63,660 bases of DNA, taken from positions 1 through 63,660 of the forward strand of contig SLTJ01000019.1 in NCBI GenBank assembly GCA_004347685.1, given 5' to 3'. Origin of the DNA: Clostridia bacterium (GTDB lineage: Bacteria; Bacillota; DSM-521; Neomoorellales; SLTJ01). Positions 24,353 through 33,234 of the stretch are shown piece by piece. A model generated the notes under the pieces. It was not told the DNA's origin. It saw only the letters and a program-made list of their open reading frames with translations, and did no database searches. Both the position numbers and the translations under genes were made by a program. Within the stretch, counting starts at the first letter, position 1, and every line of letters starts with the position of its first letter.

Positions 24353-24379
24353 GTTCTATGCACATCGCGAGATTCCTGC
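24353..24379 (-). promoter_or_regulatory. Sigma-H-type promoter overlapping ddl stop
   Basis: GCAGGAATC, 13 bases, AGAAC. The -35 overlaps the last base of the ddl stop codon. The next gene on this strand is 620 bases away behind two terminators, so it may drive a short untranslated RNA. Confidence 0.5.
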
Positions 24380-25332
24380 TACCCTGGAAAAAATTTTTTT
24401 GCCTTGGCCAGCCGGATAATTTCTTCCACCAGGTCTCCGAAAGAAATCCCGGCAGCCCGGGCTGCATCGGGTACCAGGCTCGTTTCGGTGAGGCCGGGGA
24501 TGGTGTTTACCTCCAGGACCATGGGCCGGTCATCGCCGGCCAGCCTGAGGTCCACCCGGGCAAAGCCGGAGCACCCCAGGAGCCGGTAGGTACGGGCGGC
24601 CAGGTCGCGGATTTTTCCCTGGACCTCCTCCGGCAGCCGGGGCGGGATAATATGCTCGCTCCCGCCAGGAGCGTATTTGGAGCGGTAGTCATAGAACTCG
24701 CCAGCTAGAGGCACTATTTCAATTAAGGGGAGGACCCTGGGGTTCTCATTGCCAACCAGGGCCGCGTGTACCTCCATGCCAGGAAGGAATTCCTCAACCA
24801 GGGCCCGCGGTGACATCTCCAACACACGGTCCAAAGAGGCCGCTAGTTCGTTCCGGTCGTGGGCCATAAAGGTGCCGAGGCTAGACCCCTCGTCAGGCAC
24901 TTTTACCACCAACCTGTCCCCCAGGGCCTTCCCAATGGTCTCCAACACGCGGTCACGCTCGCCCGGCCACTCCCCCCTCTCCACCACGGCAAAGGCGGCC
25001 GTAGGCAGCCCCTGGCTCTGCAGCAGTCTCTTAGTTGCGATTTTGTCCATGGCCAGGGCGCTGGCCAGGACGCCCGAGCCGGTATAGGGGATATCCATAA
25101 CCTCCAGGAAGCCCTGAACACATCCGTCTTCACCAAACTTCCCGTGCAGGGCGACAAAAACTACGTCCGGCGCTGCCTCCTTCAGCCTTTCCGCCAGATC
25201 AGCACCGGCATCTATCTCCACCACCTCATAGCCCCGCTCCCGCAGGGCCAGAGCTACCGCCCAGCCGCTGCGCAGCGAAACTTCCCTCTCGGCCGACCGG
25301 CCGCCAGCCAGCACCACCACTCTCTCGGTCAA
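24379..25332 (-). CDS. ddl: D-alanine--D-alanine ligase
   Basis: 317 residues. ATP-grasp enzyme making D-Ala-D-Ala for peptidoglycan. N-terminal VVVLAGGRSAEREVSLRSG, ALHGKFGEDGCVQGFLEVMDIPYTGSGVLASALAMDK, VKVPDEGSSLGT, and the C-terminal metal-binding region GFARVDLRLAGDDRPMVLEVNTIPGLTETSLVP. Normal length with all landmark motifs intact. It stands alone on the minus strand. Confidence 0.95.
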   Translation of the reverse strand: MTERVVVLAGGRSAEREVSLRSGWAVALALRERGYEVVEIDAGADLAERLKEAAPDVVFVALHGKFGEDGCVQGFLEVMDIPYTGSGVLASALAMDKIATKRLLQSQGLPTAAFAVVERGEWPGERDRVLETIGKALGDRLVVKVPDEGSSLGTFMAHDRNELAASLDRVLEMSPRALVEEFLPGMEVHAALVGNENPRVLPLIEIVPLAGEFYDYRSKYAPGGSEHIIPPRLPEEVQGKIRDLAARTYRLLGCSGFARVDLRLAGDDRPMVLEVNTIPGLTETSLVPDAARAAGISFGDLVEEIIRLAKAKKFFPG

Positions 25333-25594
25333 CCCCTTACCTCCCGCGAAACGGAAGGCGATGGTAAAAGCTAAGAATCTGGATAATCGTAGCCGCTATT
25401 GCCGCCAGTTTCAGATTCAAGCCGTTACCTCGCCGCCGCTTTCGTTTTTCACCCGGTACCTGGACGCAATCTCGGGATACGGGCTTTGGTAAAAGTTCCT
25501 CGTTGCCGGTTCCTTCCGGTTCCTTATTGTGTAGATTATGCGCCGGTACCCCCGGCAATGCTCTTGCGGAATGTAATTTCGCGTGGCCACCCGG

Positions 25595-25623
25595 TTGACA
25601 GTAACCAGCGCCCGTATTATAAT
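25595..25623 (+). promoter_or_regulatory. Consensus sigma-A promoter of tRNA-Trp
   Basis: TTGACA at 25595-25600, a 17-base spacer and TATAAT at 25618-25623: perfect consensus, 15 bases before the tRNA. The rest of the 25333-25594 gap shows no gene. Confidence 0.85.
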
Positions 25624-25637
25624 TAACTTGGTTTTGC

Positions 25638-25713
25638 AGGGGTGTAGCTCAAGTGGTAGAGTAGCGGTCTCCAAAACCGTTGGTTGCGGGTTCGAGTCCT
25701 GCCACCCCTGCCA
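25638..25713 (+). tRNA. tRNA-Trp (CCA)
   Basis: 76-base cloverleaf: acceptor AGGGGTG/CACCCCT, anticodon stem GCGGT/ACCGT around CTCCAAA (anticodon CCA), T arm GCGGG-TTCGAGT-CCTGC, discriminator G, encoded CCA. Confidence 0.95.
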
Positions 25714-25733
25714 GCATTCATTCACGTGGGTAC

Positions 25734-25764
25734 AAAAATGGCCGGGATGAACCCGGCCATTTTT
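25734..25764. terminator. Bidirectional terminator between tRNA-Trp and EF-G paralogue
   Basis: AAAAATGGCCGGG/CCCGGCCATTTTT stem with a 5-base loop, ending in TTTTTT on the plus strand and TTTTT on the minus strand. It reaches the last base of the minus-strand stop codon. Confidence 0.85.
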
Positions 25765-27812
25765 TATTCAGCCTTGGCCTCCCTGGCCGCCCGCGCCTCC
25801 TGGATTATATGTTCGGCCAGGTTGGCCGGCACCTCTTCGTAGTGACTGAACTCCATCTTGAAGCTGCCCCGGCCCTGAGTAATGGATTTCAGGTCAATAG
25901 CGTAACGGTACATTTCGGCCAGGGGCACCTGACCCTTGATTACCTGCGTTTTCCCCTGCGGCTCCATGCCCAGGATGCGGCCGCGCTTGCTGTTCAGGTC
26001 GCCGATAATGTCGCCCATGAAGGCTTCCGGCACCCGGACCTCCACGTTCATGACGGGCTCCAGGAGCACTGGTTTGGCCTGCTCCATGGCCTTGCGAAAG
26101 GCCATGCCGGCAGCTATCTTAAAGGCCATTTCCGAGGAATCTACCGGGTGGTAAGAGCCATCTACCAGGGTGACTTTCACATTGGTTACCGGATAGCCCG
26201 CCAGGGCCCCTTCCTGAATGGCCTCCCTTATCCCTTTCTCTACGGCCGGGATGTACTGTTTGGGTACCGCACCGCCGAAAATAGACTCGGAGAAATTAAA
26301 GGATTCATCGGCCAGGGGGGACATGTCCAGGAATACGTGTCCATATTGGCCGTGACCCCCAGTCTGCTTCTTGTACTTGCCTTCTACCCGGCTCACCGGC
26401 ACACGAATGGTTTCCCGATAAGGCACCCTGAGTTCGCCGGTTTCCACTTCAACACCGAACTTGCGCTGCAGCCTTTCCAGGGTAATGTCAACGTGAAGCT
26501 CGCCCATACCCTTCAGGATGGTCTGCTTTGTTTCCGTATTCTTTTCCAGCCGGATGGTGGTATCTTCTTCCAATAAACGGCTCAAGGCACTGCTCAACTT
26601 TTCCTCATCGCCCCGGCTCTTGGGTGAGATGGCCACCGGCAGGGTCGGCTCAGGGAAGGAGATCCCCGGTAATACCTGGGGGCTGCTCTTTACCGTCAAG
26701 GTGGTTCCGGTAACCGAGGCCTGGAGCTTGGCTACGGCGGCGATATCGCCGGGCTCTACCCTATCTACCGGCTGTTGGTTCTTGCCCATGACCTGCAGCA
26801 AGGAACCGACTTTTTCCTCGATTTCCTGGTTCGCGTTATAAACTATACTGTCCTTCTGCAAAACACCCTGGTAAACCCGCAGGTAACTCATGCGCCCGAT
26901 ATAGGGGTCGGCCAGGGTCTTGAAGATCAAGGCCGCCAGCGGTGCCTGCGTGAGGGCCTCCGCGGTAGCTCCCTGCCGGTCCAGGGGCGAAGGCATGAAG
27001 TCCACGAGGAAATCCAAAAGCTGCCTGATACCCATATTGTTCGTCGCTGAACCGCAGAGGATGGGCACGATCTCGCCCTTCAAGATGCCCTGCCGCAATC
27101 CTAGCCGGATATCCTCGAGCGAAAGTTCTTCTCCGTCCAGGTAACGCATGAGCAGTTCGTCATCGGCCTCCGCCGCGGCCTCAATCAGGGAGTCCCGGAA
27201 TCTGGCCACGTTTTCGGACATGTCCTCGGGCACGGCAGTTTCTTGCGCCTCACCCGTCCCCCTGACCAAGATATAGGCCTTTTCGGCCAGGAGGTCAACC
27301 ATACCGCGAAAGTTTTCCGCCGCTCCCACGGGCAACTGACAGACGACCATTTTCTTACTGGCAAAGCTGGCCTGCATCCTTTCTAGTGCCTTGTAGAAAT
27401 CAGCGTTTTCCCGGTCCATTTTATTGACAAAGGCAACTCGTGGCAGGCCGGCCTCCTCGGCATAATCCCAGACCACCTCTGTCTGCACCTCAACCCCGGC
27501 CACGGCGTCCAAAAGCACCATGGCCCCGTCTGCCACCCGGAGGGCGCTTTTGACTTCACCGATGAAATCCCCGTATCCAGGGGTATCCAGCAGGTTGATC
27601 TTATGGTCCCGCCACGAGCAAGGAGCCACGGCCAGGGTTGTGGTCACCCGCCTCTTGATTTCTTCCGGCTGGAAATCAGTGGTGGTGTTGCCGTCCTCCA
27701 CCCGGCCCATCCGCTTGATGGCCCCGCTGTCAAAGAGCATGGCTTCCGTTAACGAGGTCTTGCCGGCACCGCCGTGGGCTACCACGGCCACATTGCGAAT
27801 CCTCTCAATCAT
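25764..27812 (-). CDS. Elongation factor G-like GTPase (paralogue)
   Basis: 682 residues. Full EF-G domain order: GTPase domain, beta-barrel, and domains III-V with the GMGELHVDITLERL motif. The P-loop is AHGGAGKTSL instead of the AHIDAGKTT of the main EF-G, as in the stand-alone EF-G-2/EF-G-like group of unknown specialised role (relatives include ribosome-associated and resistance-type GTPases). G2-G4 elements are visible (LLDTPGYGDF, VNKMDRENADF). It lies outside a str operon, so it is an extra paralogue rather than the housekeeping fusA. Cytoplasmic, ribosome-binding by family. Confidence 0.88.
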   Translation of the reverse strand: MIERIRNVAVVAHGGAGKTSLTEAMLFDSGAIKRMGRVEDGNTTTDFQPEEIKRRVTTTLAVAPCSWRDHKINLLDTPGYGDFIGEVKSALRVADGAMVLLDAVAGVEVQTEVVWDYAEEAGLPRVAFVNKMDRENADFYKALERMQASFASKKMVVCQLPVGAAENFRGMVDLLAEKAYILVRGTGEAQETAVPEDMSENVARFRDSLIEAAAEADDELLMRYLDGEELSLEDIRLGLRQGILKGEIVPILCGSATNNMGIRQLLDFLVDFMPSPLDRQGATAEALTQAPLAALIFKTLADPYIGRMSYLRVYQGVLQKDSIVYNANQEIEEKVGSLLQVMGKNQQPVDRVEPGDIAAVAKLQASVTGTTLTVKSSPQVLPGISFPEPTLPVAISPKSRGDEEKLSSALSRLLEEDTTIRLEKNTETKQTILKGMGELHVDITLERLQRKFGVEVETGELRVPYRETIRVPVSRVEGKYKKQTGGHGQYGHVFLDMSPLADESFNFSESIFGGAVPKQYIPAVEKGIREAIQEGALAGYPVTNVKVTLVDGSYHPVDSSEMAFKIAAGMAFRKAMEQAKPVLLEPVMNVEVRVPEAFMGDIIGDLNSKRGRILGMEPQGKTQVIKGQVPLAEMYRYAIDLKSITQGRGSFKMEFSHYEEVPANLAEHIIQEARAAREAKAE

Positions 27813-27969
27813 TTCTTTCCTCCTTTGCGCCAGCCTTCCTTGCTAATATATTTAGGTAAACCCTACGTTAAATCCTTTCGCCCGGGCAAATTTATTTACC
27901 CATATTCTTTCCAGGATTTGATAATTTTACTGTTCCCCCGGGCATAACATTTAACCTGGGGGAGCAGGG

Positions 27970-29523
27970 ATGAATAGGCAATCTGTTATCTACGGCACGC
28001 TGGTGTTGGCCGCTACCGGACTCTTGAACAGAATCCTCGGCTTTGCCTACCGGATCCTGGTGGTGCGGCTGGTAGGAGCCGAAGGTATCGGCCTTTACGA
28101 AATGGTGTTTCCGGCCTATGTGCTGATGCTGGTCATAACCACGGCCGGCATCCCCGTCGCCATTGCCAGGATCGTGGCCGCCCAGGTAGCGTTGGGCAAG
28201 TCCGCTCGAGCGCAGCGGTTCTTCCGCTTTACCTTCTGGCTCCTGTGCTTGCTGGGACTTACCGTAACGGTGGCGCTAAACTACCTGGCTCCGGTCTTTG
28301 TCCCTTTCTTCTTTGCCGATCCGCGGGCTTACCAACCCTTCAGAGCCCTCACCCCCGCCATCCTGATTGTTTCCCTCTGCTCGGCCCTACGCGGCCTGTT
28401 CCAGGGACGGCAACAAATGACACCGCCGGCCTTGGCTCAACTGGCGGAGCAGGTGGTGCGCATAGTGGTCGGGCTCTCGATGGCGAGCCTCTGGCTCACC
28501 CGAGGCGTGGAGTACGCCGCCACCGGGCTGGCCGTGGGGATGGTGGCCGGGGAGGGTGCTGGTTTCCTCTTTCTGGCCGGGTGGTATCTGGTGGCCCGCC
28601 CTGGACGGGGAACTGCGGACTCCAGCCGCCGCGAATCTCTGCTACCGTTGGTGAAGGAAATGTACGCCCTGGCCCTGCCGGTAAGCCTCTCCCGAATTGT
28701 GGGCAGCGTAACCCTGACCCTGGAAGCAATGCTCATTCCCCAGCGTCTGCAGGCGGCTGGCTACGCCCTGCGCCAGGCCACGGAAATCTACGGGTATTAC
28801 GCCGGCATGGCCATGACGCTGGTGCACTTGCCAAATATCCTCACCTCCAGCCTGGCCGTCAGCATGGTACCGGCCATTGCCGCGGCCATGGCTGTGGGCA
28901 ATACGCCGGCTGTACACCGCCGCTGCCAGGAAGCCGTCCGCGTCACCGTGGTCACGTCCCTTCCCTTTGCCGCCATCTTTTATCTCTTGCCCTACCAGCT
29001 CACCAGCCTCATCTTTGCCGCTCCAGAGGCCGGGTTGCCCCTGCGGGTTCTGGCGATGGGCAGCTTTTTCTTTTACCTGCAACAGACCACCGCCGGTATC
29101 CTGCAGGGGCTGGGGCGGGTAAATACTGTCCTGCGCCATTCCCTGGTCAGCAACGCTATCACCCTGGCCGGCATCTACTTCCTCACCGGCCTGCCGGCAT
29201 ACGGCATCGCCGGCACGGCCCTAGCCGTCAATGTCGGAGCCGCCGTCTTTTGTTGGCTGAACATATCCGCCATCAAAGAAGAAGCCGGGCTCAGCCTCCC
29301 GCTGGTGTCAGTGCTGTTCAGCCCGCTGGCCGCTACTGTCCTGATGGCCGGTACCCTTCTCTACACCTATGCCCGCCTGGCCCCAGCGGCCGGCCCCCTT
29401 ATCGGTACCGGCACCAGCCTGGGGGTGGGCCTGACGGTCTACCTCGGGGCTTTACTCCTTACCGGCGGTCTGACCCGCCGTGACCTGCAACGCCTACCCT
29501 GGATCGGACACCTGTTCGGATAA
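27970..29523 (+). CDS. spoVB: Stage V sporulation protein B-like flippase
   Basis: 517 residues, about 14 transmembrane helices, MATE/MOP superfamily. It starts ILGFAYRILVVRLVGAEGIGLYEMVFPAYVLMLVITTAGIPVAIARIVA, the hallmark N-terminus of SpoVB and other polysaccharide/lipid II flippases, with FQGRQQMTPPALAQLAEQVVRI after helix 4. In spore formers it supports cortex peptidoglycan synthesis, but paralogues exist, so the exact role is inferred. A GGGGGAGCAGGG ribosome site precedes ATG 27970. It converges with surE, overlapping by about 30 bases. Confidence 0.85.
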   Translation: MNRQSVIYGTLVLAATGLLNRILGFAYRILVVRLVGAEGIGLYEMVFPAYVLMLVITTAGIPVAIARIVAAQVALGKSARAQRFFRFTFWLLCLLGLTVTVALNYLAPVFVPFFFADPRAYQPFRALTPAILIVSLCSALRGLFQGRQQMTPPALAQLAEQVVRIVVGLSMASLWLTRGVEYAATGLAVGMVAGEGAGFLFLAGWYLVARPGRGTADSSRRESLLPLVKEMYALALPVSLSRIVGSVTLTLEAMLIPQRLQAAGYALRQATEIYGYYAGMAMTLVHLPNILTSSLAVSMVPAIAAAMAVGNTPAVHRRCQEAVRVTVVTSLPFAAIFYLLPYQLTSLIFAAPEAGLPLRVLAMGSFFFYLQQTTAGILQGLGRVNTVLRHSLVSNAITLAGIYFLTGLPAYGIAGTALAVNVGAAVFCWLNISAIKEEAGLSLPLVSVLFSPLAATVLMAGTLLYTYARLAPAAGPLIGTGTSLGVGLTVYLGALLLTGGLTRRDLQRLPWIGHLFG

Positions 29524-30255
29524 CCTCCAGGTCATAATTTCACCGATGGCGGTCGTGTTGGTGAGGTCAAAGTGAATAGGGGTGATAGATATTTTCCCGG
29601 CGCGGATGCAGTCCAGGTCACTGCCCGGCCGGGGTTCTACCTCGACACATTCGCCGGCCAGCCAAAAATAGTCCCTTCCCCGTGGGTCCTGCTGCCGGTG
29701 CACCGAATTTACGTAGCGGCGCCAGCTCAGACGGGTCACTTCGACGCCGGCAATTTCTTCGGCCGGAACGTCTGGAACATTGACGTTCAGAGCGGTTCCC
29801 CGGGGTAGACCCTTCTGGACCACCTGCCGGCACAGGTGACGGGCAAATTCGGCTGCATAGGTGAAATCCCGCACCTTCACAGATGCAACCGAAACGGCCA
29901 GGGAAGGAATGCCGGCGATGGCTCCCTCCAGGGCGGCTGCCACGGTACCCGAGTATATGACATCCGTACCCAGGTTAGCCCCTTCATTGATGCCGGATAC
30001 TACTACGTCGGGCGGGCCCGGCAAGAGGGCATCCAGCCCCATCTTGATGCAGTCGGCGGGGGTACCGGTAACAGCCCAGCCGTAATCCAGCTTTTCCACC
30101 CGCAAAATGTCATGCACGGTAATGTTGTGGCTACAAGCACTGCGCTCTCGGTCAGGAGCAATGACATAAACTTCGCCCAGGGGTTGCAGGGCCTGGCAGA
30201 GGGCCAGCAAGCCGCGGGCGCCGATGCCGTCGTCGTTCGTTACCATTACGCGCAT
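29494..30255 (-). CDS. surE: 5'/3'-nucleotidase SurE
   Basis: 253 residues. Metal-dependent phosphatase acting on nucleoside monophosphates. N-terminal VTNDDGIGARGLLAL (metal-binding DD), APDRERSACSHNIT, and VVSGINEGANLGTDVIYSGTVAAALEGAIAGIPSLAVS are all intact. It follows folE by 7 bases, so it belongs at the end of the queuosine-precursor operon transcriptionally. Confidence 0.95.
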   Translation of the reverse strand: MRVMVTNDDGIGARGLLALCQALQPLGEVYVIAPDRERSACSHNITVHDILRVEKLDYGWAVTGTPADCIKMGLDALLPGPPDVVVSGINEGANLGTDVIYSGTVAAALEGAIAGIPSLAVSVASVKVRDFTYAAEFARHLCRQVVQKGLPRGTALNVNVPDVPAEEIAGVEVTRLSWRRYVNSVHRQQDPRGRDYFWLAGECVEVEPRPGSDLDCIRAGKISITPIHFDLTNTTAIGEIMTWRLSEQVSDPG

Positions 30256-30262
30256 GTCCCGG

Positions 30263-30832
30263 CTACTGCCCCCGGCTGTTTATCAAGGCAAAGGCTTCGG
30301 CCCTGGTAGCATCGTTGGTGGCAAAATACCCGCGCACCGCCGAAGTGACGGTCATGGATCCGGGCTTGCGCACTCCACGCATGGTCATGCACATATGCTC
30401 GGCTTCCACCACCACCAACACCCCGCGGGGCTGCAACCCCTGCATAATGGTATCGGCGATCTGCGACGTGAGGCGCTCCTGCATCTGCGGTCTCTTGGCC
30501 AGCACTTCCACCACCCGCGCTAGCTTGCTCAGGCCGGTCAGGCGCCCCCGTTTGGGAATGTAGGCCACGTGGCTCTTACCATAAAAAGGAAGGAGGTGGT
30601 GCTCGCAAACAGAGTACAGGGGGATGTCCTTTACCAGAATAATCTCCTCGTGCTGTTCCTCGGTAAACACGACCTGGAGCAATTCTCGGGGGTCCTGCTC
30701 CAGGCCGCAGAATATCTCCTCACACATGCTGGCAATGCGGTTCGGGGTATCCCTCAGACCTTCGCGCTGCAAATCCTCACCAATACCCTCCAGGAGCAGA
30801 CGAACTCCCTGGATAACCTTTTCCCTGTCCAT
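30263..30832 (-). CDS. folE: GTP cyclohydrolase I
   Basis: 189 residues. Makes 7,8-dihydroneopterin triphosphate, the first step shared by folate and queuosine. Zn ligands and catalytic region: [40 protein letters not shown], and [15 protein letters not shown]. Its placement behind queE, DUF366, queC and queD points to a role in preQ0 synthesis, though it may also feed folate. Confidence 0.96.
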   Translation of the reverse strand: MDREKVIQGVRLLLEGIGEDLQREGLRDTPNRIASMCEEIFCGLEQDPRELLQVVFTEEQHEEIILVKDIPLYSVCEHHLLPFYGKSHVAYIPKRGRLTGLSKLARVVEVLAKRPQMQERLTSQIADTIMQGLQPRGVLVVVEAEHMCMTMRGVRKPGSMTVTSAVRGYFATNDATRAEAFALINSRGQ

Positions 30833-30849
30833 GCGATGTTTCGCTCTCC

Positions 30850-31584
30850 TTACAGTTCTCGTAGTATGGGATGCACTTGGGGTATGACGCGGACATCCTC
30901 CAGGGCGGACAAGGCCCTTTCCTGCCAGGCACGCAGCCTGGCCGCCGCCGGGGGTTGCGCCCGGCTCCCAGGTGTCACCGGCTGCAACACTACCGGGATC
31001 CTCCCATCCTCCCCGGCCACCAGGGCCATGGCCTGCTCAATTTCTTCGTCCAGGGTATCCGAGGTGACCACTATCTTGACGAAAAGCCGTTTCTTTCCGG
31101 CCAGGCGCAGAAACTCCCGGTGCTCTTCCCATAGTTCCCGCCCGCAGGCACCCGGGAGCTTTATGTCCATACTGATAATGTCTACCATGGGCAGAAGCTT
31201 CCCCAGCCTGTCCGGGAGGGTACCATTGGTTTCCAGATAAACGGGGATCTTTCTAGAAACGTAGGCCAGAAGTTCGGCTAAGAAATCGGCCTGCAGCAGC
31301 GGTTCACCCCCGGTGACGGCCAGGGCGCGGTGGGGTGAACCTAGGAGGGCCAAGAGAATAGTGGCCAAGTCTTCGCCACCGACCGGATTGGCCATGGAGA
31401 CAAACTCCCTCCGCCCCGGCATCTTCTCCAGCCTCCAGTCCGGCGACGGCCGCAACGCAGCCGGGGTATCACAATAGCCGCAGGAGAGGTTACACCCGGA
31501 TAAGCGAAGAAACAAGTGACGCGCACCCACCCACAAACCCTCTCCCTGGACGGAAGAAAACACCTCGGCCAGGTAACCGGCCAA
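30850..31584 (-). CDS. queE: 7-carboxy-7-deazaguanine synthase
   Basis: 244 residues. Radical-SAM ring-contracting enzyme. N-terminal [31 protein letters not shown] gives the CxxxCxxC cluster ligands; TGGEPLLQ and LETNGTLP follow, as in QueE. An internal segment after the cluster (residues about 45-70) is longer than in minimal QueE, as in many clostridial forms. It abuts the DUF366 gene with no gap. Confidence 0.93.
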   Translation of the reverse strand: MAGYLAEVFSSVQGEGLWVGARHLFLRLSGCNLSCGYCDTPAALRPSPDWRLEKMPGRREFVSMANPVGGEDLATILLALLGSPHRALAVTGGEPLLQADFLAELLAYVSRKIPVYLETNGTLPDRLGKLLPMVDIISMDIKLPGACGRELWEEHREFLRLAGKKRLFVKIVVTSDTLDEEIEQAMALVAGEDGRIPVVLQPVTPGSRAQPPAAARLRAWQERALSALEDVRVIPQVHPILREL

Positions 31585-32142
31585 CTATTCCACACCTCTT
31601 ACCTTGCATCTGGCCAGATAAATACCCTCTGTCTCCGCCGCATAGGCCGCGAGGACAGCCTGAGCAAAACCGGGGATGTTCTTCAGACCCATCTCCACCA
31701 GCCCGGCGGCCGGCACCGGTGTCCCTTCCGGGACGATGTTCAGCCCCGCATGAATGAGGGTGGAAACCGGAGACAGGGTGGCAATAGAAACGGATAGCTT
31801 GCGGCCTTGGTAATAAAGATCGTCACCACTGCGTACAAGCCGCACCCCCACTGTTTGCTCCAGCAGTTCCTTAATTATAACCATCAGCAACCGCTGGCGC
31901 AAAACAGTTTTCTCCAAATCCAGGGAAAAGTGCTCGGCAATAAAATGGAGCATGTCCTGGCTGTAGATGGGCGCCCGAGCTAAGGCATCGGCCACGTCTA
32001 CCAGGGCCTCTACCCCCACCTGGCACGGGCCGGCAAAACTCACCAGACTGTCGCCCTGCAGACCGAAGGCCCGGAAAGCCCACAGCGAACGCAACTGGCA
32101 GCCATCGTAACTAATTCTCTCCGGGTGCCAGTAAGTCTTCAT
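31585..32142 (-). CDS. DUF366 family protein
   Basis: 185 residues. Resembles DUF366 (GCQLRSLWAFRAFGLQGDSLVSFAGPC and the DMLHFIAEHF segment), a family with no established biochemical role as far as I know. It is sandwiched between queE and queC, overlapping queC by 4 bases, which strongly suggests a part in 7-deazaguanine metabolism (for example an accessory or alternative step). The family call comes from remembered conserved motifs. Confidence 0.7.
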   Translation of the reverse strand: MKTYWHPERISYDGCQLRSLWAFRAFGLQGDSLVSFAGPCQVGVEALVDVADALARAPIYSQDMLHFIAEHFSLDLEKTVLRQRLLMVIIKELLEQTVGVRLVRSGDDLYYQGRKLSVSIATLSPVSTLIHAGLNIVPEGTPVPAAGLVEMGLKNIPGFAQAVLAAYAAETEGIYLARCKVRGVE

Positions 32143-32789
32143 CCTGCCACCATCTCCCAGGCCCGTTTAACCCGGCGACAGCTCTCGCACCGGCCACATG
32201 GTACCTCGCCCCCGTAGTAACAGCTCCAGGTCAGAGTTAGCGGTACCCCGAGTTCCCGGCCCAGACGGACGATATCCGCCTTGTCCATTTCCTGGGTAAA
32301 ACACTTCACCCGGACCCGGCTGAGGGTAGAGTAGCCAAGGGCCACGTTGGCAGCCGCTACGAAGTCAGGACTGTTGTCCGGAAAAGCCGCCCCTTCTTCT
32401 CGGTTAAACCCGGCTACTACCGTATCGCCTTCCAGGGCTTCGGCAAAACTGGCGGCAATGTTTATGAACAGGCCGTTGCGGTTCGGCACCCAGACCCTGG
32501 CCGTGCTGGCCAGCCGGTCCTGCTCCAGTTCCTCCAGGCCGGCCTCCGGGATGTTTGCCTCGACGTTGACCAGCGAAGTTCTGGTAATATCACCCAGAAA
32601 CGGCAACGCAATTACCCGGTGGGGCACACCGAAATGAGCTGCCAGTTGTGCAGACGCGTTAGCTTCCCGCGCTGCAGCCCGCTGGCCATAGGCAAAGGTA
32701 AGGCCCAGGATTACCTGCCCGCTACTCACGGCCTTACCCAGGTTGACCGCAGAATCCAAACCGCCGGAAAGCAGAACTACTGCCCGCAC
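32139..32789 (-). CDS. queC: 7-cyano-7-deazaguanine synthase
   Basis: About 216 residues from the GTG at 32789, which follows a GGGGGGAAG ribosome site; an upstream extension in frame would be unnatural sequence overlapping queD. PP-loop ATPase motif LLSGGLDSAVN, and C-terminal Zn site CYYGGEVPCGRCESCRRVKRAWE. Converts 7-carboxy-7-deazaguanine and ammonia to preQ0. Overlaps queD by 13 bases. Confidence 0.95.
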   Translation of the reverse strand: MRAVVLLSGGLDSAVNLGKAVSSGQVILGLTFAYGQRAAAREANASAQLAAHFGVPHRVIALPFLGDITRTSLVNVEANIPEAGLEELEQDRLASTARVWVPNRNGLFINIAASFAEALEGDTVVAGFNREEGAAFPDNSPDFVAAANVALGYSTLSRVRVKCFTQEMDKADIVRLGRELGVPLTLTWSCYYGGEVPCGRCESCRRVKRAWEMVAG

Positions 32790-33160
32790 CCATCTTCCCC
32801 CCGGTAACCGGCTCCGGCATGATCCGACTCCCACACCTGGACCTCTTCTACCAGCACCTGAGCCGGCATCTCGGCCTGCAGGCAGTCGTAAAGGTAACGA
32901 CATAGATTCTCTGCCGTGGGAAGTTTTCCCTGCAATTCCGGCACCTCGTTGAGGTAAGAATGGTCCAAGGGAGTCAGAGCCTGGCTCACAACTTGTTTCA
33001 GTTCGCCCAGGTCCATGAGCATCCCCCCGGCCCCTAGGTCATTTCCTGCCACGCAAATCTCCACCTGGTAGGTATGCCCGTGCAGGCGGGAACACTTGCC
33101 CGGGTGGTCAGGCAACTGATGCGCCGCCTGAAAATGATCCTTCACCCGCAATCTGTACAT
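32777..33160 (-). CDS. queD: 6-carboxytetrahydropterin synthase
   Basis: 127 residues. FQAAHQLPDHPGKCSRLHGHTYQVEI carries the Zn-binding His residues and catalytic Cys; DHSYLNE and PTAENLCRYLYD match the family. First gene of the preQ0 operon, 34 bases downstream of a predicted sigma-H promoter. Later queuosine genes (queF, tgt, queA, queG) are not in the window. Confidence 0.95.
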   Translation of the reverse strand: MYRLRVKDHFQAAHQLPDHPGKCSRLHGHTYQVEICVAGNDLGAGGMLMDLGELKQVVSQALTPLDHSYLNEVPELQGKLPTAENLCRYLYDCLQAEMPAQVLVEEVQVWESDHAGAGYRGEDGCGQ

Positions 33161-33193
33161 ACGCAGCTAACCCCTTCGACTAGTTATTACGTT

Positions 33194-33220
33194 CTTCGCC
33201 CTGGTTCCCGACTTTCCTGC
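33194..33220 (-). promoter_or_regulatory. Sigma-H-type promoter of the queD operon
   Basis: GCAGGAAAG, 13 bases, CGAAG, ending 34 bases before queD. It sits directly after the TPR gene stop. I looked for a preQ1 riboswitch here and did not find one. Confidence 0.6.
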
Positions 33221-33234
33221 CGGCCCGCAAAAAA

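Noticed and set aside
25417-25725. Minus-strand frame across tRNA-Trp (CWQGWQDSNPQPTVLE...)
   Set aside because: Antisense tRNA artefact; the tRNA and its consensus promoter explain the sequence.
33161-33234. preQ1 riboswitch upstream of queD
   Set aside because: The short leader has no match to preQ1 aptamer core sequences; it is accounted for by a sigma-H-type promoter.
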